NCBI RefSeq assembly: GCF_001039355.2 | Contig: NW_019775895.1 | Coordinates: forward strand, 64,001 to 128,000 | Length of the DNA: 64,000 nucleotides | Reading direction: 5' to 3' | Source: Lingula anatina | Lineage: Eukaryota > Brachiopoda > Lingulata > Lingulida > Lingulidae | Shown: positions 21,301-28,300 of the stretch, piece after piece | How the letters are laid out: each line of letters starts with the position of its first letter | Numbering within the stretch: position 1 is the first letter of the stretch | The notes under the pieces: generated by a model | The model's database searches: none | Told to the model about the DNA's origin: nothing | Seen by the model: the letters and a program-made list of their open reading frames with translations, nothing else | Program-made: the position numbers and the translations under genes

Positions 21301-23538
21301 AGGACTACTTAATGCCACGGTCCAGTACAGAGAATGAGCAGGGGCCCATGTCTCCCACGTCCCCTGTCTCTCCCAGTGGGGGCATCACGGTGAGTGGTTT
21401 TATCCTGGTTGGGGAAATATATATATATATACACACACACACACTTTTGTATTTGTTTTTGTAGAGGAGGTAGAATTAATATATATATATATGCAGTGAG
21501 TGATAACATATATAAGGATTTGAAATGCAATTTAGCTTTGTTTTTAATGGAGTTTCTCTCATCATTTGTTGTCTTTGATTTTTAAAGTCACAATAAGAGA
21601 AATGAGCATATTTTTTTCTGGATTGAAAGATTGAAGGCCATCATTAAAATGGAGCTATATTTTTCAGAAACCACTTCTTCCTGTTAGTGAGCCATACGAC
21701 AACGACAGAGGTGCTAGAGCCTACCCAAGAGGGGATTACTTAAATACTGAAAATAAGAGAGACAAAAAATATGGCAACCTTGAGGCAGCCAGTGCAGCCT
21801 CCAGAGGACGAGGCAATAGTGTTAATTCCAGATATAGCTCGGACCCCTGTAAACTACTGGTGGACATGAAAGGAAGAGGTAGGTTGTTATAATGGACAGT
21901 GTCCAGTTGGCATTATGACTAACTCTATTATCCATAAAAATGAGACTAATTGAGATTTGACTAGGGCAGAAAGAAGGCTGTGTACCATTAGATTAGAGAC
22001 TTGTGGATTATGAAAGAAAGCAAGATTAGGTTATTAGGCTTGCCTTGACTAGTTTTCTCCTCTGACTATCTGGCTATGTATTGTGATGATGTTTTCCTGT
22101 ATTAAGGTTTCTTTGAGAGAATCAAGGAAGGTAGGTCTAGCACAAAAAACTTAGCGTCCTTCATCAACATCCCATGCTTGCCAAGAAGATCTGTTGTCTA
22201 TGTAGAACCCTTAGCATTGTGAATTGTTTGGTATAATTCTAAACATTACATTATTTGAATGTTCTATTTTCTGAAGATTTGTATTTGTGGTTTATTTTTT
22301 CCTCTTAGAAATCATAATGTGTATGTGCAATTGAGGCCTTCTGCTTTTTATATTTCCATCTTTTTTTTTTTTTTTTTGCATCAATGACCTGTGTATTTTT
22401 ATATATTATTGTGAATGTGGTATCCAAATTGTATTATATCCAGTTCCATATTATTTTGACATGCCTTATAGGGATTTGCTGATTATATATGTGTGAATTA
22501 GATATGTCATGCTGTCTAGTAATATTCACCCTACACAACTAGAGTCAAAATGTATGGGACACCACCTGCATGTCACATATGTTGATCTATGTATATCTGC
22601 AGGCCTACATTTACATGTAGGGCATGTGTATGTTCATATGGTTGATATTTACAGTTAAATGGAAGTCATCTCACTTCAACTCAGATTGCACTGAATTATT
22701 TACACAATTACCTTCTAGTCTCGGCATGGATTCTTGATTATTGTCAGATATCTTTCATGTGAAAGAAACTACTATGTAACAGAGAAGATTTTATCTTTTA
22801 TGATATTATGTAGATGAAATTACATCATGAACATGTAGCCCAGACCAGTGACATTTGCCCACAATTTCAAATCTTGCTCCGATAAAACTTTAACTAACCT
22901 ATTTGTATCAATATTTTCAGAAGATGAAGTTGATTCTCCAGTAAACCCGCAGCAGAAATCGCGGCCCGACCGTCCTCCTATGTTACCCGTAGACGAGGAT
23001 GATTATCTCCAGCCCAAATCCACCAATCCAGCTGCTTACATGGACCTCATTGGTGGAAAAGGTAGTGTATCTAGGATCCTGTCCTTTTTTTGCTGTTGCT
23101 TTGTGGTAAAATACAGTCGCCTTTATTCAATGACACCTTTTTTTTTTTTTAAGCCTTTTTTTTTTCAATTGATTTGTGGGGTATTCTTTACATATATATT
23201 GTTTGTATGTATCCTGGAAAATCGATTTGAAATAATTTGCATTTGTATGCATCATTTCAGAACAAGTTGAAGAGCCAAAGGACAATCACGACAATGATGT
23301 GTTCACAGAAACTGGGAACATTGATAATCCAGAGTATTTTGCAGCCTTCAGTCCCACAAGTCCAGAGACCCCACTCAATGGACCTTTTAGTGATAAGAGA
23401 CCACTGTATAATCACAACAACAATAACAACAGACAATTAAACAAATCCTCAGCGTCAGCAGAGGACCTGCCTGATAGAAACTATTACAACGATATTCGTC
23501 CCATGGAGATGTCAAAAGTGGAAGAATCAAACTGCTAG
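1510..23538 (+). CDS. EGFR: EGFR/ErbB receptor tyrosine kinase, 5' end outside window
   Basis: Receptor tyrosine kinase of the EGFR/ErbB family, a single-pass plasma-membrane receptor for EGF-like ligands. Exons in order are 1510-1575, 5567-5679, 6667-6808, 7098-7199, 7494-7602, 7887-8051, one of 12430-12623 or 12811-13004, 15374-15722, 16004-16478, 16756-16841, 17159-17432, 17588-17872, 18289-18352, 18642-18733, 18944-19019, 19337-19483, 19648-19745, 21198-21389, 21668-21878, 22921-23061 and 23261-23538. All junctions are GT-AG and the phases match throughout, giving about 1,218 residues in the window. The order is furin-like domain II, L2 domain III, an extended Cys-rich region, transmembrane helix, kinase and a tyrosine-rich tail. 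Signal peptide, domain I and the start codon lie upstream. The call is firm; a single invertebrate ErbB-type receptor cannot be assigned to one vertebrate paralogue. Confidence 0.97.
2433..2564. mobile_element. TIR element, family B copy 1
   Basis: A 132-bp sequence bounded by terminal inverted repeats of about 35 bp. The left end begins CAGGGACCCCCAGAATG and contains AATCAGATTAAC; the right end, read on the other strand, begins CAGGGACTCTCACTGAG and contains the same AATCAGATTAAC. It has no coding capacity, so it is a MITE-type non-autonomous element. The core (ATACAGAAAAGCT...ATATGAGTATGTTG) recurs at 29,704-29,849. Confidence 0.8.
3309..3392. repeat. degenerate GCATGCAC/AC-rich repeat
   Basis: Low-complexity stretch of alternating purine-pyrimidine sequence built from GCATGCACG-like units followed by a short (CA) run and CATACGCACAC, inside the first EGFR intron of the window. 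No coding evidence. Confidence 0.6.
5694..6204. mobile_element. TIR element family C copy 1, with a family A element nested inside
   Basis: The left end AGGTCCCTTTCACATCC and the right end, read on the other strand, AGGTCCTTTTCACACAG are terminal inverted repeats. They start only 14 bp after an EGFR splice donor. A second element (5,900-6,125) interrupts it, so the family C element itself would be about 285 bp. An internal match to other family C copies (GTTGTCAATCTCTCAAAGT) resumes after the insertion. Non-coding. Confidence 0.78.
5900..6125. mobile_element. TIR element family A copy 1 (nested)
   Basis: A 226-bp element with ends resembling TTTCCCAGAG.TTTAGATCGATCTA in inverted orientation. 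It matches, in reverse complement, the copy at 27,675-27,897 over its whole length, including internal blocks such as CTGACAGTAATCTAGTGAGA and GTAGGCGGGACAG-like sequence. It lies inside a family C element. Confidence 0.8.
7284..7322. repeat. (ATA)n microsatellite
   Basis: Uninterrupted ATA trinucleotide run of about 13 units in the EGFR intron between the exons ending at 7,199 and starting at 7,494. Confidence 0.95.
7494..8051 (+). CDS. EGFR: EGFR ectodomain domain III (L2), first two exons
   Basis: Exons 7494-7602 and 7887-8051 encode the start and middle of the leucine-rich L2 domain (domain III), the main EGF-binding surface. The first carries [10 protein letters not shown] and the [14 protein letters not shown] motif, the family hallmark where human EGFR has FKNCTSISGDLHIL. 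The second carries [21 protein letters not shown] and [13 protein letters not shown], matching the human NLEIIRGR turn. It ends in an incomplete ACN codon that either copy of the following alternative exon can complete. Confidence 0.95.
7724..7836 (+). pseudogene. candidate degenerate domain-III exon copy
   Basis: Between two EGFR exons, an AG acceptor at 7,722-7,723 opens a frame in phase with the preceding exon. It reads [19 protein letters not shown] and later [11 protein letters not shown] before a stop. Placed against the real exon ([15 protein letters not shown] ... [12 protein letters not shown]), order and spacing look like a shortened, decayed copy. The best donor (GTATAT at 7,837) leaves the wrong phase for the next exon, so it is probably not used. 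Chance resemblance remains possible. Confidence 0.4.
9376..9555. mobile_element. TIR element family C copy 2
   Basis: A 180-bp element. Its left end AGGTCCTTTTCACGTCAGCGG and its right end, read on the other strand, GGTCCTTAACACATCAAGTG are terminal inverted repeats. The internal GTTGTCAATCCCTCAA matches the copies at 5,694 and 19,797. An open frame across it is fortuitous. Confidence 0.78.
10992..11081. repeat. 18-bp minisatellite, 5 units
   Basis: Five tandem units related to CAGACCTAGCCAGTCTCT. Because 18 is a multiple of three, the array creates an open frame reading RPSQSL-like repeats, but there is no splice-site context, so I treat it as non-coding satellite DNA. Confidence 0.85.
12430..12623 (+). 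CDS. EGFR: EGFR alternative domain-III exon, version a
   Basis: A 194-bp exon with a good acceptor (CTTCCAG) and donor (GTGAGT). It completes the preceding AC with A and reads [17 protein letters not shown], then [20 protein letters not shown] and WYTIKWETL, ending ECG. This matches the human domain III stretch from the HGQF segment through the NLCYANTINWKKL segment to the SCKATG that opens domain IV. Version b lies 187 bp downstream with the same length, entry phase and exit phase. The two proteins share about 28 of 65 residues, including LCYWYTI and the final CG. Joining both exons shifts the frame and meets a TGA in the second, so only one can be used per productive mRNA. Confidence 0.93.
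12811..13004 (+). CDS. EGFR: EGFR alternative domain-III exon, version b
   Basis: A 194-bp exon with a strong acceptor (CCTTTTTCAG) and donor (GTAAGT). It reads [20 protein letters not shown], then [20 protein letters not shown] and TIQWKDFL, ending ATCG. Structural residues are kept (LCYWYTI, W, final CG), while the segments between strands differ from version a: SQTVTY against VPNLRA, EIRITH against DIKMEY, and the whole loop after the Trp. Both copies are open over their full length with intact splice sites, arguing that both are in use. Confidence 0.92.
13321..13380. repeat. 60-bp imperfect hairpin
   Basis: Left arm AATTAGTGGATTGATAACC and right arm read in reverse AATTAGTGGATTTGTAACCCC pair over about 22 of 26 positions around a short loop. 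It is probably a minimal foldback element in the intron after the alternative exons. Confidence 0.7.
13381..15373. other. EGFR intron, no gene seen
   Basis: AT-rich intron between the alternative domain-III exons and the Cys-rich exon. It holds a direct duplication of TTGTGAAGTAGTTTACATAG at 14,389-14,432 and otherwise nothing that I recognise. Confidence 0.7.
15374..16841 (+). CDS. EGFR: EGFR extended Cys-rich membrane-proximal region
   Basis: Exons 15374-15722, 16004-16478 and 16756-16841 encode about 305 residues between domain III and the membrane. They start [17 protein letters not shown], with [17 protein letters not shown] and [10 protein letters not shown] matching vertebrate domain IV. 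They continue through [32 protein letters not shown] and [13 protein letters not shown] to [12 protein letters not shown]. Human domain IV is only about 165 residues, so there are additional CxxC modules, resembling the extra domain V described for Drosophila EGFR. The first exon ends AGC GG before a GTATTA donor, which joins to the next exon as SGCSGPG. Confidence 0.92.
17159..17432 (+). CDS. EGFR: EGFR transmembrane, juxtamembrane and glycine-loop exon
   Basis: This exon encodes the single membrane helix ([20 protein letters not shown], with small-residue GxxG-type packing positions), and a basic stop-transfer CYKRQKAKE. The juxtamembrane segment keeps [11 protein letters not shown], corresponding to the human EPLTPSGEAPN region, and [11 protein letters not shown]. 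The kinase glycine loop [10 protein letters not shown] closes the exon. Confidence 0.96.
17588..19745 (+). CDS. EGFR: EGFR kinase domain exons
   Basis: Exons 17588-17872, 18289-18352, 18642-18733, 18944-19019, 19337-19483 and 19648-19745 encode the catalytic domain. Visible catalytic features are the VAIK lysine, the helix-C glutamate in LLEEARVM, the threonine gatekeeper in [10 protein letters not shown] with the conserved cysteine after it, HRDLAARN, and DFGLAKLL. The activation-segment tyrosine is in [14 protein letters not shown], and the C-lobe has DVWSYGVTVWEL and [12 protein letters not shown]. All essential residues are present, so the kinase should be active. The last exon ends in frame (RYLVIH), where either of two alternative 3' paths begins. 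Confidence 0.97.
17973..18220. repeat. 40-bp direct repeats flanking a 107-bp inverted-repeat element
   Basis: 17,973-18,012 and 18,181-18,220 are imperfect direct repeats (CATTTACTGT...TTTGGAAA.AT.AGAACTT). Between them, 18,034-18,140 has inverted ends, GATTGATTTTTCACTAGATA and its complement. This looks like a small foldback element in the intron between kinase exons 17,872 and 18,289. Confidence 0.65.
19797..20038. mobile_element. TIR element family C copy 3
   Basis: A 242-bp element. The left end GTCCCTTTTTACATTGAGCAG and the right end, read on the other strand, GGTCCTTTTTACCTCAAGTGG form inverted repeats of more than 35 bp. It also holds TTGAGAGATTGACAACTT near one end and CTCTCAAAGTGGACCGATCC near the other. 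It is the most complete family C copy and lies just before the alternative 3' terminal EGFR exon. Confidence 0.82.
20204..20632 (+). CDS. EGFR: EGFR alternative 3'-terminal exon with a distinct 142-residue tail
   Basis: An acceptor (TAGTATCAG) opens a frame in phase with the end of the kinase domain (RYLVIH) and runs 142 codons to TGA, with a TAG in the same frame just upstream of the AG. AATAAA at 20,898-20,903 would end the transcript. The tail starts [14 protein letters not shown] and has no likeness to the canonical tail. Its four tyrosines are at tail residues 26 (LIYASL), 59 (KDYSNL), 115 (PEYLAL) and 133 (VHYESL): all are YxxL, two fit the ITIM consensus and YSNL is also YxN. An acidic LDL/DLH-rich middle (residues 83-105) separates them. 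The acceptor's pyrimidine tract is poor, so usage needs proof. Confidence 0.75.
   Translation, partial: QLEEQTKSEKSGVQSIFNGQASELIYASLGDDSIKEQCGEQPEPNVLSHVTNQPLGKDYSNLAAGSRLCENNSDFVLQTNNLDPDKAELDLHVAVLDLHKSDLDLPSADHSTPEYLALIATDDVGKSVFGVHYESLSSFHRR
20898..20903 (+). terminator. poly(A) signal of the alternative short EGFR transcript
   Basis: AATAAA 266 bp after the stop of the alternative terminal exon and before the canonical tail exons. It is well placed to give a short EGFR mRNA. Confidence 0.6.
21198..23538 (+). CDS. EGFR: EGFR canonical C-terminal tail exons
   Basis: Exons 21198-21389, 21668-21878, 22921-23061 and 23261-23538 continue in frame from the kinase (RYLVIH then [10 protein letters not shown], as human GDERMHLPSP). 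They provide typical ErbB docking sites: AEDYLMP, GDYLNT and KKYGNL (YxN, Grb2 type), DDYLQP (YxxQ-like STAT type), AAYMDL, and NPEYF (PTB/Shc type). The tail ends VEESNC before TAG. The 1-kb intron 21,879-22,920 shows no additional exon. Confidence 0.95.
21416..21442. repeat. (AT)n(AC)n microsatellite
   Basis: Short alternating AT then AC dinucleotide run just after an EGFR tail donor; a second (AT) run follows at about 21,479-21,491. Confidence 0.85.
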
Positions 23539-25142
23539 CAGTGGAGTCATAGTCATAGTGATGATATAGGTCCAAGGATGTGAAGTGAAATGTCCAGATG
23601 GGAAAATTACACAAACTTGTCATAGAGCTCATTATATAATTTGTATACAAACCAATCTGCTGGCTTAAAGGGTATGGTGTCTGTTCTTCCAGTGCAATGT
23701 GGTGGCTATACCAGCTTCAGCCTGGCTTCTTGTATTCCTGGTCACAATGACTATTTCAAAGGTCATACACATGTGGGCACATCTCTGCCTGATAGATGCT
23801 GTAGTTTTCTTGCAAATTTCGTGTCATACTGCAAATTTGCCTTTGTAATATCAGGCCTATAGCCAGCAATTTCAAAAGGGGGGGGGGGGTCTTTTTCAGA
23901 AAAAGTGGACCTTTCACCATGAAACCTTTAGGTAAAATTTTACCCAGAGGGAACCTTTTCCCAGCAAAAAGGGGGGTTCTTTCAAACCCTGGCTACGGGA
24001 CTGAATATTATCTGTAAAAAATGTTATGTTGCATTTAGTTTTTGTAAAAGTCGCATGTTCCCAATTATGGTAGAAGATCAGGTTTCTTAAACACTAAGAA
24101 CAACAAATTTTGATTCAGTAAAAATTATTTTGATATTATTATACACTGAACACCAACACTATGGATCTTGAGTCAAACAGTGTTGTAATATCTACAATGT
24201 TTTGTAAAATAAGTAATTATGTTCAGGAATTGTGTAAAAGGGTGATGTAAATGGAAAGACCTATTTAGAACAGCACGAGATTTAACTTGTCATAGTCAGA
24301 CTTTTACAAGAAAATGAGGGATAATGAGTCTATTATTAACCCTGTCCTAGTCCAGAATGCTGGCAATATAGTGGTCTTCTGCTGTATGTGTGAATACAGG
24401 CAAACATTGGTCAAAGTAAAGGTTAAGGCCGGTGAAGATGGAAGATTCCAAAAGAATGTTATAACACAGGCACGAAGAAAAGGTTTCTATACAAACCATG
24501 TGGAAAATTACTGCCAAGTGAAACTTTATTGTCCTTACACAGGGATAGTTGAATCGTTTGCCATTTGTATATAGATCAATCATAAGAATGTCATTTTAAT
24601 CATTTGACTCCTTAGTCATGTGGTCTGATCAAAATTATTTGTAGTCATTTTTAATGAGTTGAATTATTATTAAATATTGAGCTTTTAATAGTAAATATTT
24701 TAGCTATTTGAGTACTGTCAATACTGCCATATAAAAGCATGTCTCAGATCTATGGGGTTATATATATATATATAAGAAAGGTTGTGCATATTTCCCGTTT
24801 TGATAACTGTGTATATATATTATTACGATATTTTATGTTCAGAATTATCAAATAACTTGTTATATAGTATGAAGCAAGTGAACATTATCTTCATTTTTGC
24901 CAAGACTCAATCATAAGCTGTTTCTGTAGATATAAATTTAATGTTAATATCCATATTGGAGAGCAGGAGTATTGTGGATTGAGACAATTTAAATACCTAA
25001 CTGCTGAGCAAAAATCTAGAAAAAAAATTTGTCTGATGGTAGAAGAAAAAAACATCAAAAGCAAGTTATGCCATGCAAGCGTCTTCAATTTATGTAGCTT
25101 CATATTTCAAATGATAAGATGTAATATAGTTGTGTTAATAAA
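23539..25142 (+). other. EGFR: EGFR 3' UTR
   Basis: About 1.6 kb of non-coding sequence from the stop codon to AATAAA at 25,137-25,142, the last plus-strand signal before the converging gene. It contains a TIR element (23,851-24,004). Short frames inside show no recognisable product. Confidence 0.6.
23851..24004. mobile_element. TIR element in the EGFR 3' UTR
   Basis: A 154-bp element: left end TCAGGCCTATAGCCAGCAAT followed by TTTCAAAAGGGGGG; right end, read on the other strand, TCAGTCCCGTAGCCAGGG followed by TTTGAAAGAACCCCCC. Internal TTTTACC and GGAACCTTTTCCC add further symmetry. It would be transcribed in the receptor mRNA and could form a hairpin. Confidence 0.75.
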
Positions 25143-25152
25143 TATTTTTATT
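25137..25152. terminator. overlapping convergent poly(A) signals
   Basis: AATAAA on the plus strand at 25,137-25,142 (EGFR side) is followed within five bases by TTTATT at 25,147-25,152, which is AATAAA on the minus strand (coiled-coil gene). The two mRNAs would overlap at their 3' ends by a few tens of bases. Confidence 0.6.
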
Positions 25153-25326
25153 ATTTTGCAATCTGGTTTAAATTCAGTTTCGTCCTTTTTAAATGCTATA
25201 AGAGCTACTACATATTATCACGGTACAAAAGTCAACAACCTGCAAGCAGTCGAAAGAATTAATCCCAACACAGGCAGTTAATACTGATAACGAAAGTCCT
25301 TGATAGAGGAACTTTTACTTCCATGA

Positions 25327-28300
25327 TTAGAAATTAATTTCTTGGTATGTCTTCCGGGTTTCTGACTCTTTAGGATTCCATGCATAGTCACAAAATTCTG
25401 CCTTGGAGAGTGGAAAAAACGATCTGGATTTCCTGTTAAATATATCAAATTTAAAAACAATTAAAATAGCAACTGCAAATTTCCTTTATGATTCACAGTT
25501 ATGAATGGAATCCAGTGTGCAGCCAAATAATATGCCTAATTTAAAAGTAACCTGGTCTGCTTTAGGGACATTTTTCTCCAAAATTACAGTATTCTTGTTT
25601 TGTATTTCATAACATTGTTTTTAAAATAGCTTCATTTTTTTCACAATAATATTTCCTAATGAACTTTCATCACCAGGATGCTTTGTTTGCAATGAACAGA
25701 CAAGATGATGATTACATGAGCTGGGTTGATTTATTACATATCCTGGTGGGTAAAATTGACTGAGTGGAACAAGAACTGTATGAAGTGTCAATATTAGTAG
25801 TTTATACTTTAGTGCAATATTAGTAGCTTGAGTAGCCTGTGGACCATAAATTAAAAACAATATAAACTAAGCTGGTGTGTTCATAACATCTTGACAGTAA
25901 GCAGTTCCTGAAAGAATGATACATTATGTTAAGCACCCCGCACACGGTGAGCAATTGACGTGCGCCACTTGCGCTGTGCCGTTTTCTCACCGTTTGCGGG
26001 GGTATTTTGGTGAGATTTTTGCCTCTTGTGCAGCTGAGCAAAATATCTCACATGTTTGATATTTTTGGCCTCTTGAGGCAAATGGCTCAGCGTGTGCGGG
26101 GTGCAAGCGCCGATTGCTCAAGTCATGCCAACAATGCGCATGTGCCGGTAGTCGGAAGTCGGAAACAAAAATGGCAGCCCCCAGCAAAGTCAACAAAAAT
26201 GCACACAGTTATAGTTAATCTGATTGATTAACGTGGTCACCATTTTCCATTACTTTCAGAAAAAAAATCAATATGTAATGTTTCCTTAATCACATGATCC
26301 CACAGTTCACGGTGCGTCCAATAGGAGCAGGCCGGGAGGCACCTCTGCTGAGCAAAGAGCGCAGCGTTTGCGGGGAGCTGAGGAGCGCGAGCATCTGGCG
26401 CAGCGCAAGTGGCGCGCGCCAATTGCTCACCGTGTGCGGGCTGCTTTACTATGATATTTTGTATTAGTATGATATATTGTATCACTCGTGCCCACTGACC
26501 TGTGTCCAGCTCTGATCCTTGTATCCTGCATGTCCATCTCCACCAGTCTGGGAAGGTCAGTCACTGTGACAGAGGTCAGTTCATCTGTGTCCAGACTGCT
26601 GGCTACCTAGTAACATTAACAAAACAAAAATTAAAGTATGCTTTAAGAAAAAAATGAATTAAAAGAAAATTCACTAATGGTTGTGAATTAACCAACTACA
26701 TGTTTTTCTGTGACATTTTGAATTGCAGCAAAGAACAGATCTCATAAAGTATTAAAAATGCCTGCCACTCACACACTGATCACTATTATTGGACAGCATT
26801 CCTTTTCCATATATCAACAAAAATAATCTCTACTGATTCAGTCCCCCCCCCCCCAAAGGACTGTTTGACACTCTCTCTTGGGTCCAGCTATCACCTTTCC
26901 CTTAAACCAATTCTAGCTCCCTCCCTATAAATCAATTTTACCTTGCTCCCAGGGGGACTCAGTATAGCACACGACCTATGGGCCCAGTACCCTGCCCCTT
27001 TCTGGACCCAGTCAGATCACCCCTGTAAAACCCTGTACCTGCCAGCATGGCTCAGTGGCCACCTTTGTCAATGCACACTTCCCAATGATGCCAGATGTCT
27101 TCCCCAGGGGTGGCAAGAACACCCCTCTACTGCTGGGTGGCACCTGCTGAATACCACTCCTCTCACATTTCTCTGTATGGTTTGATACAGGTGGTGTCAG
27201 CTGTGGCAGCTCGGTGGTAAATTCCAGGATTATGGAGTGAGCAGATGGCAGCTCTAACTCTGAAACAATGTTCCTGAACCTGGAAAGGTCCAAATAAATG
27301 TGTTTGCATCTTATGCTGTATTAAAATACCAAATTAAATGACAATTGTCTTTATATTAAAAAAAGAAACTAACCAAAGTGATACACTTTGATTCTTAATT
27401 TTAACTCAAAAGTACAACCAGTACTTAATTAGTGCAAGACCGTAACAGAAACTAAATAACTAATTCTATGTCTGAATATTTACACATGATCCAACTCCGA
27501 ATTCAGGAGACTTCTTATCATTTCCATCTTTTCATCTTCACAAGCCCATCTTTCAGAAAGCTGGAATATCAAACCAGGTCACAAATAATCACGTGTCTAC
27601 TTTCACTTACTATAGCTGAGTGTGTAGGAGGAAGGGGAACATACGCTAGCTGTTGCACCAAACTGCATTACTAAGGGCGTATTCCCAGAGCTTTTAGATC
27701 GATCTATCCCGCGGGGAGTCTCACTAGATTACTGTCAGATAATCCGGCTTAAATGCCTGTCCCGCCTACTACAAGCTGTAAGAGGGTAATTAACTTTCGT
27801 GCCCACTCAGCTGACAGCTATCTAGCGTGAACCCCCAGGGAGTTAGGTCGATCTAAAGTAGATCGATCTAATCTCTGGGAATGGGGTCTTACTCTGGTAA
27901 CAAAATTTGGGCATCTTTGCATGTTTTATCTTACCCTAGAGAAAACTGCAGAGAGTTACTTCTACCAGATAAAGATGCAAGGAGTGACAAAAAAAAGTCT
28001 GATACTATTTTGAAGTTGTATAATGTAGGAAAGATAGAATACAATAGTCTCACCAGTGACAGCTTTTGATCCATGTTTTGAACATATAAGTTGACTTTAT
28101 CATGTCTCTCTGGGAGAAGATTTTCAGTCTCCAGGTATTTCAGCAATTTTGCTGAAATGACAATTTGAAACTAAGAAAAATGAGCAAAAAAAAAAAAAAC
28201 AAGGTTGTAAAAAACAGCACCTCTGGTACCAGACACTGGGAAATTGTCTCCCATCCATATCTACAAACTGATATAAAGTGTGCCCCCCCCTACCCATCTT

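Noticed and set aside
25987-26485. Several frames on both strands, Ala/His/Arg-rich
   Set aside because: They arise from the GC-rich TIR element and have no similarity to a transposase.
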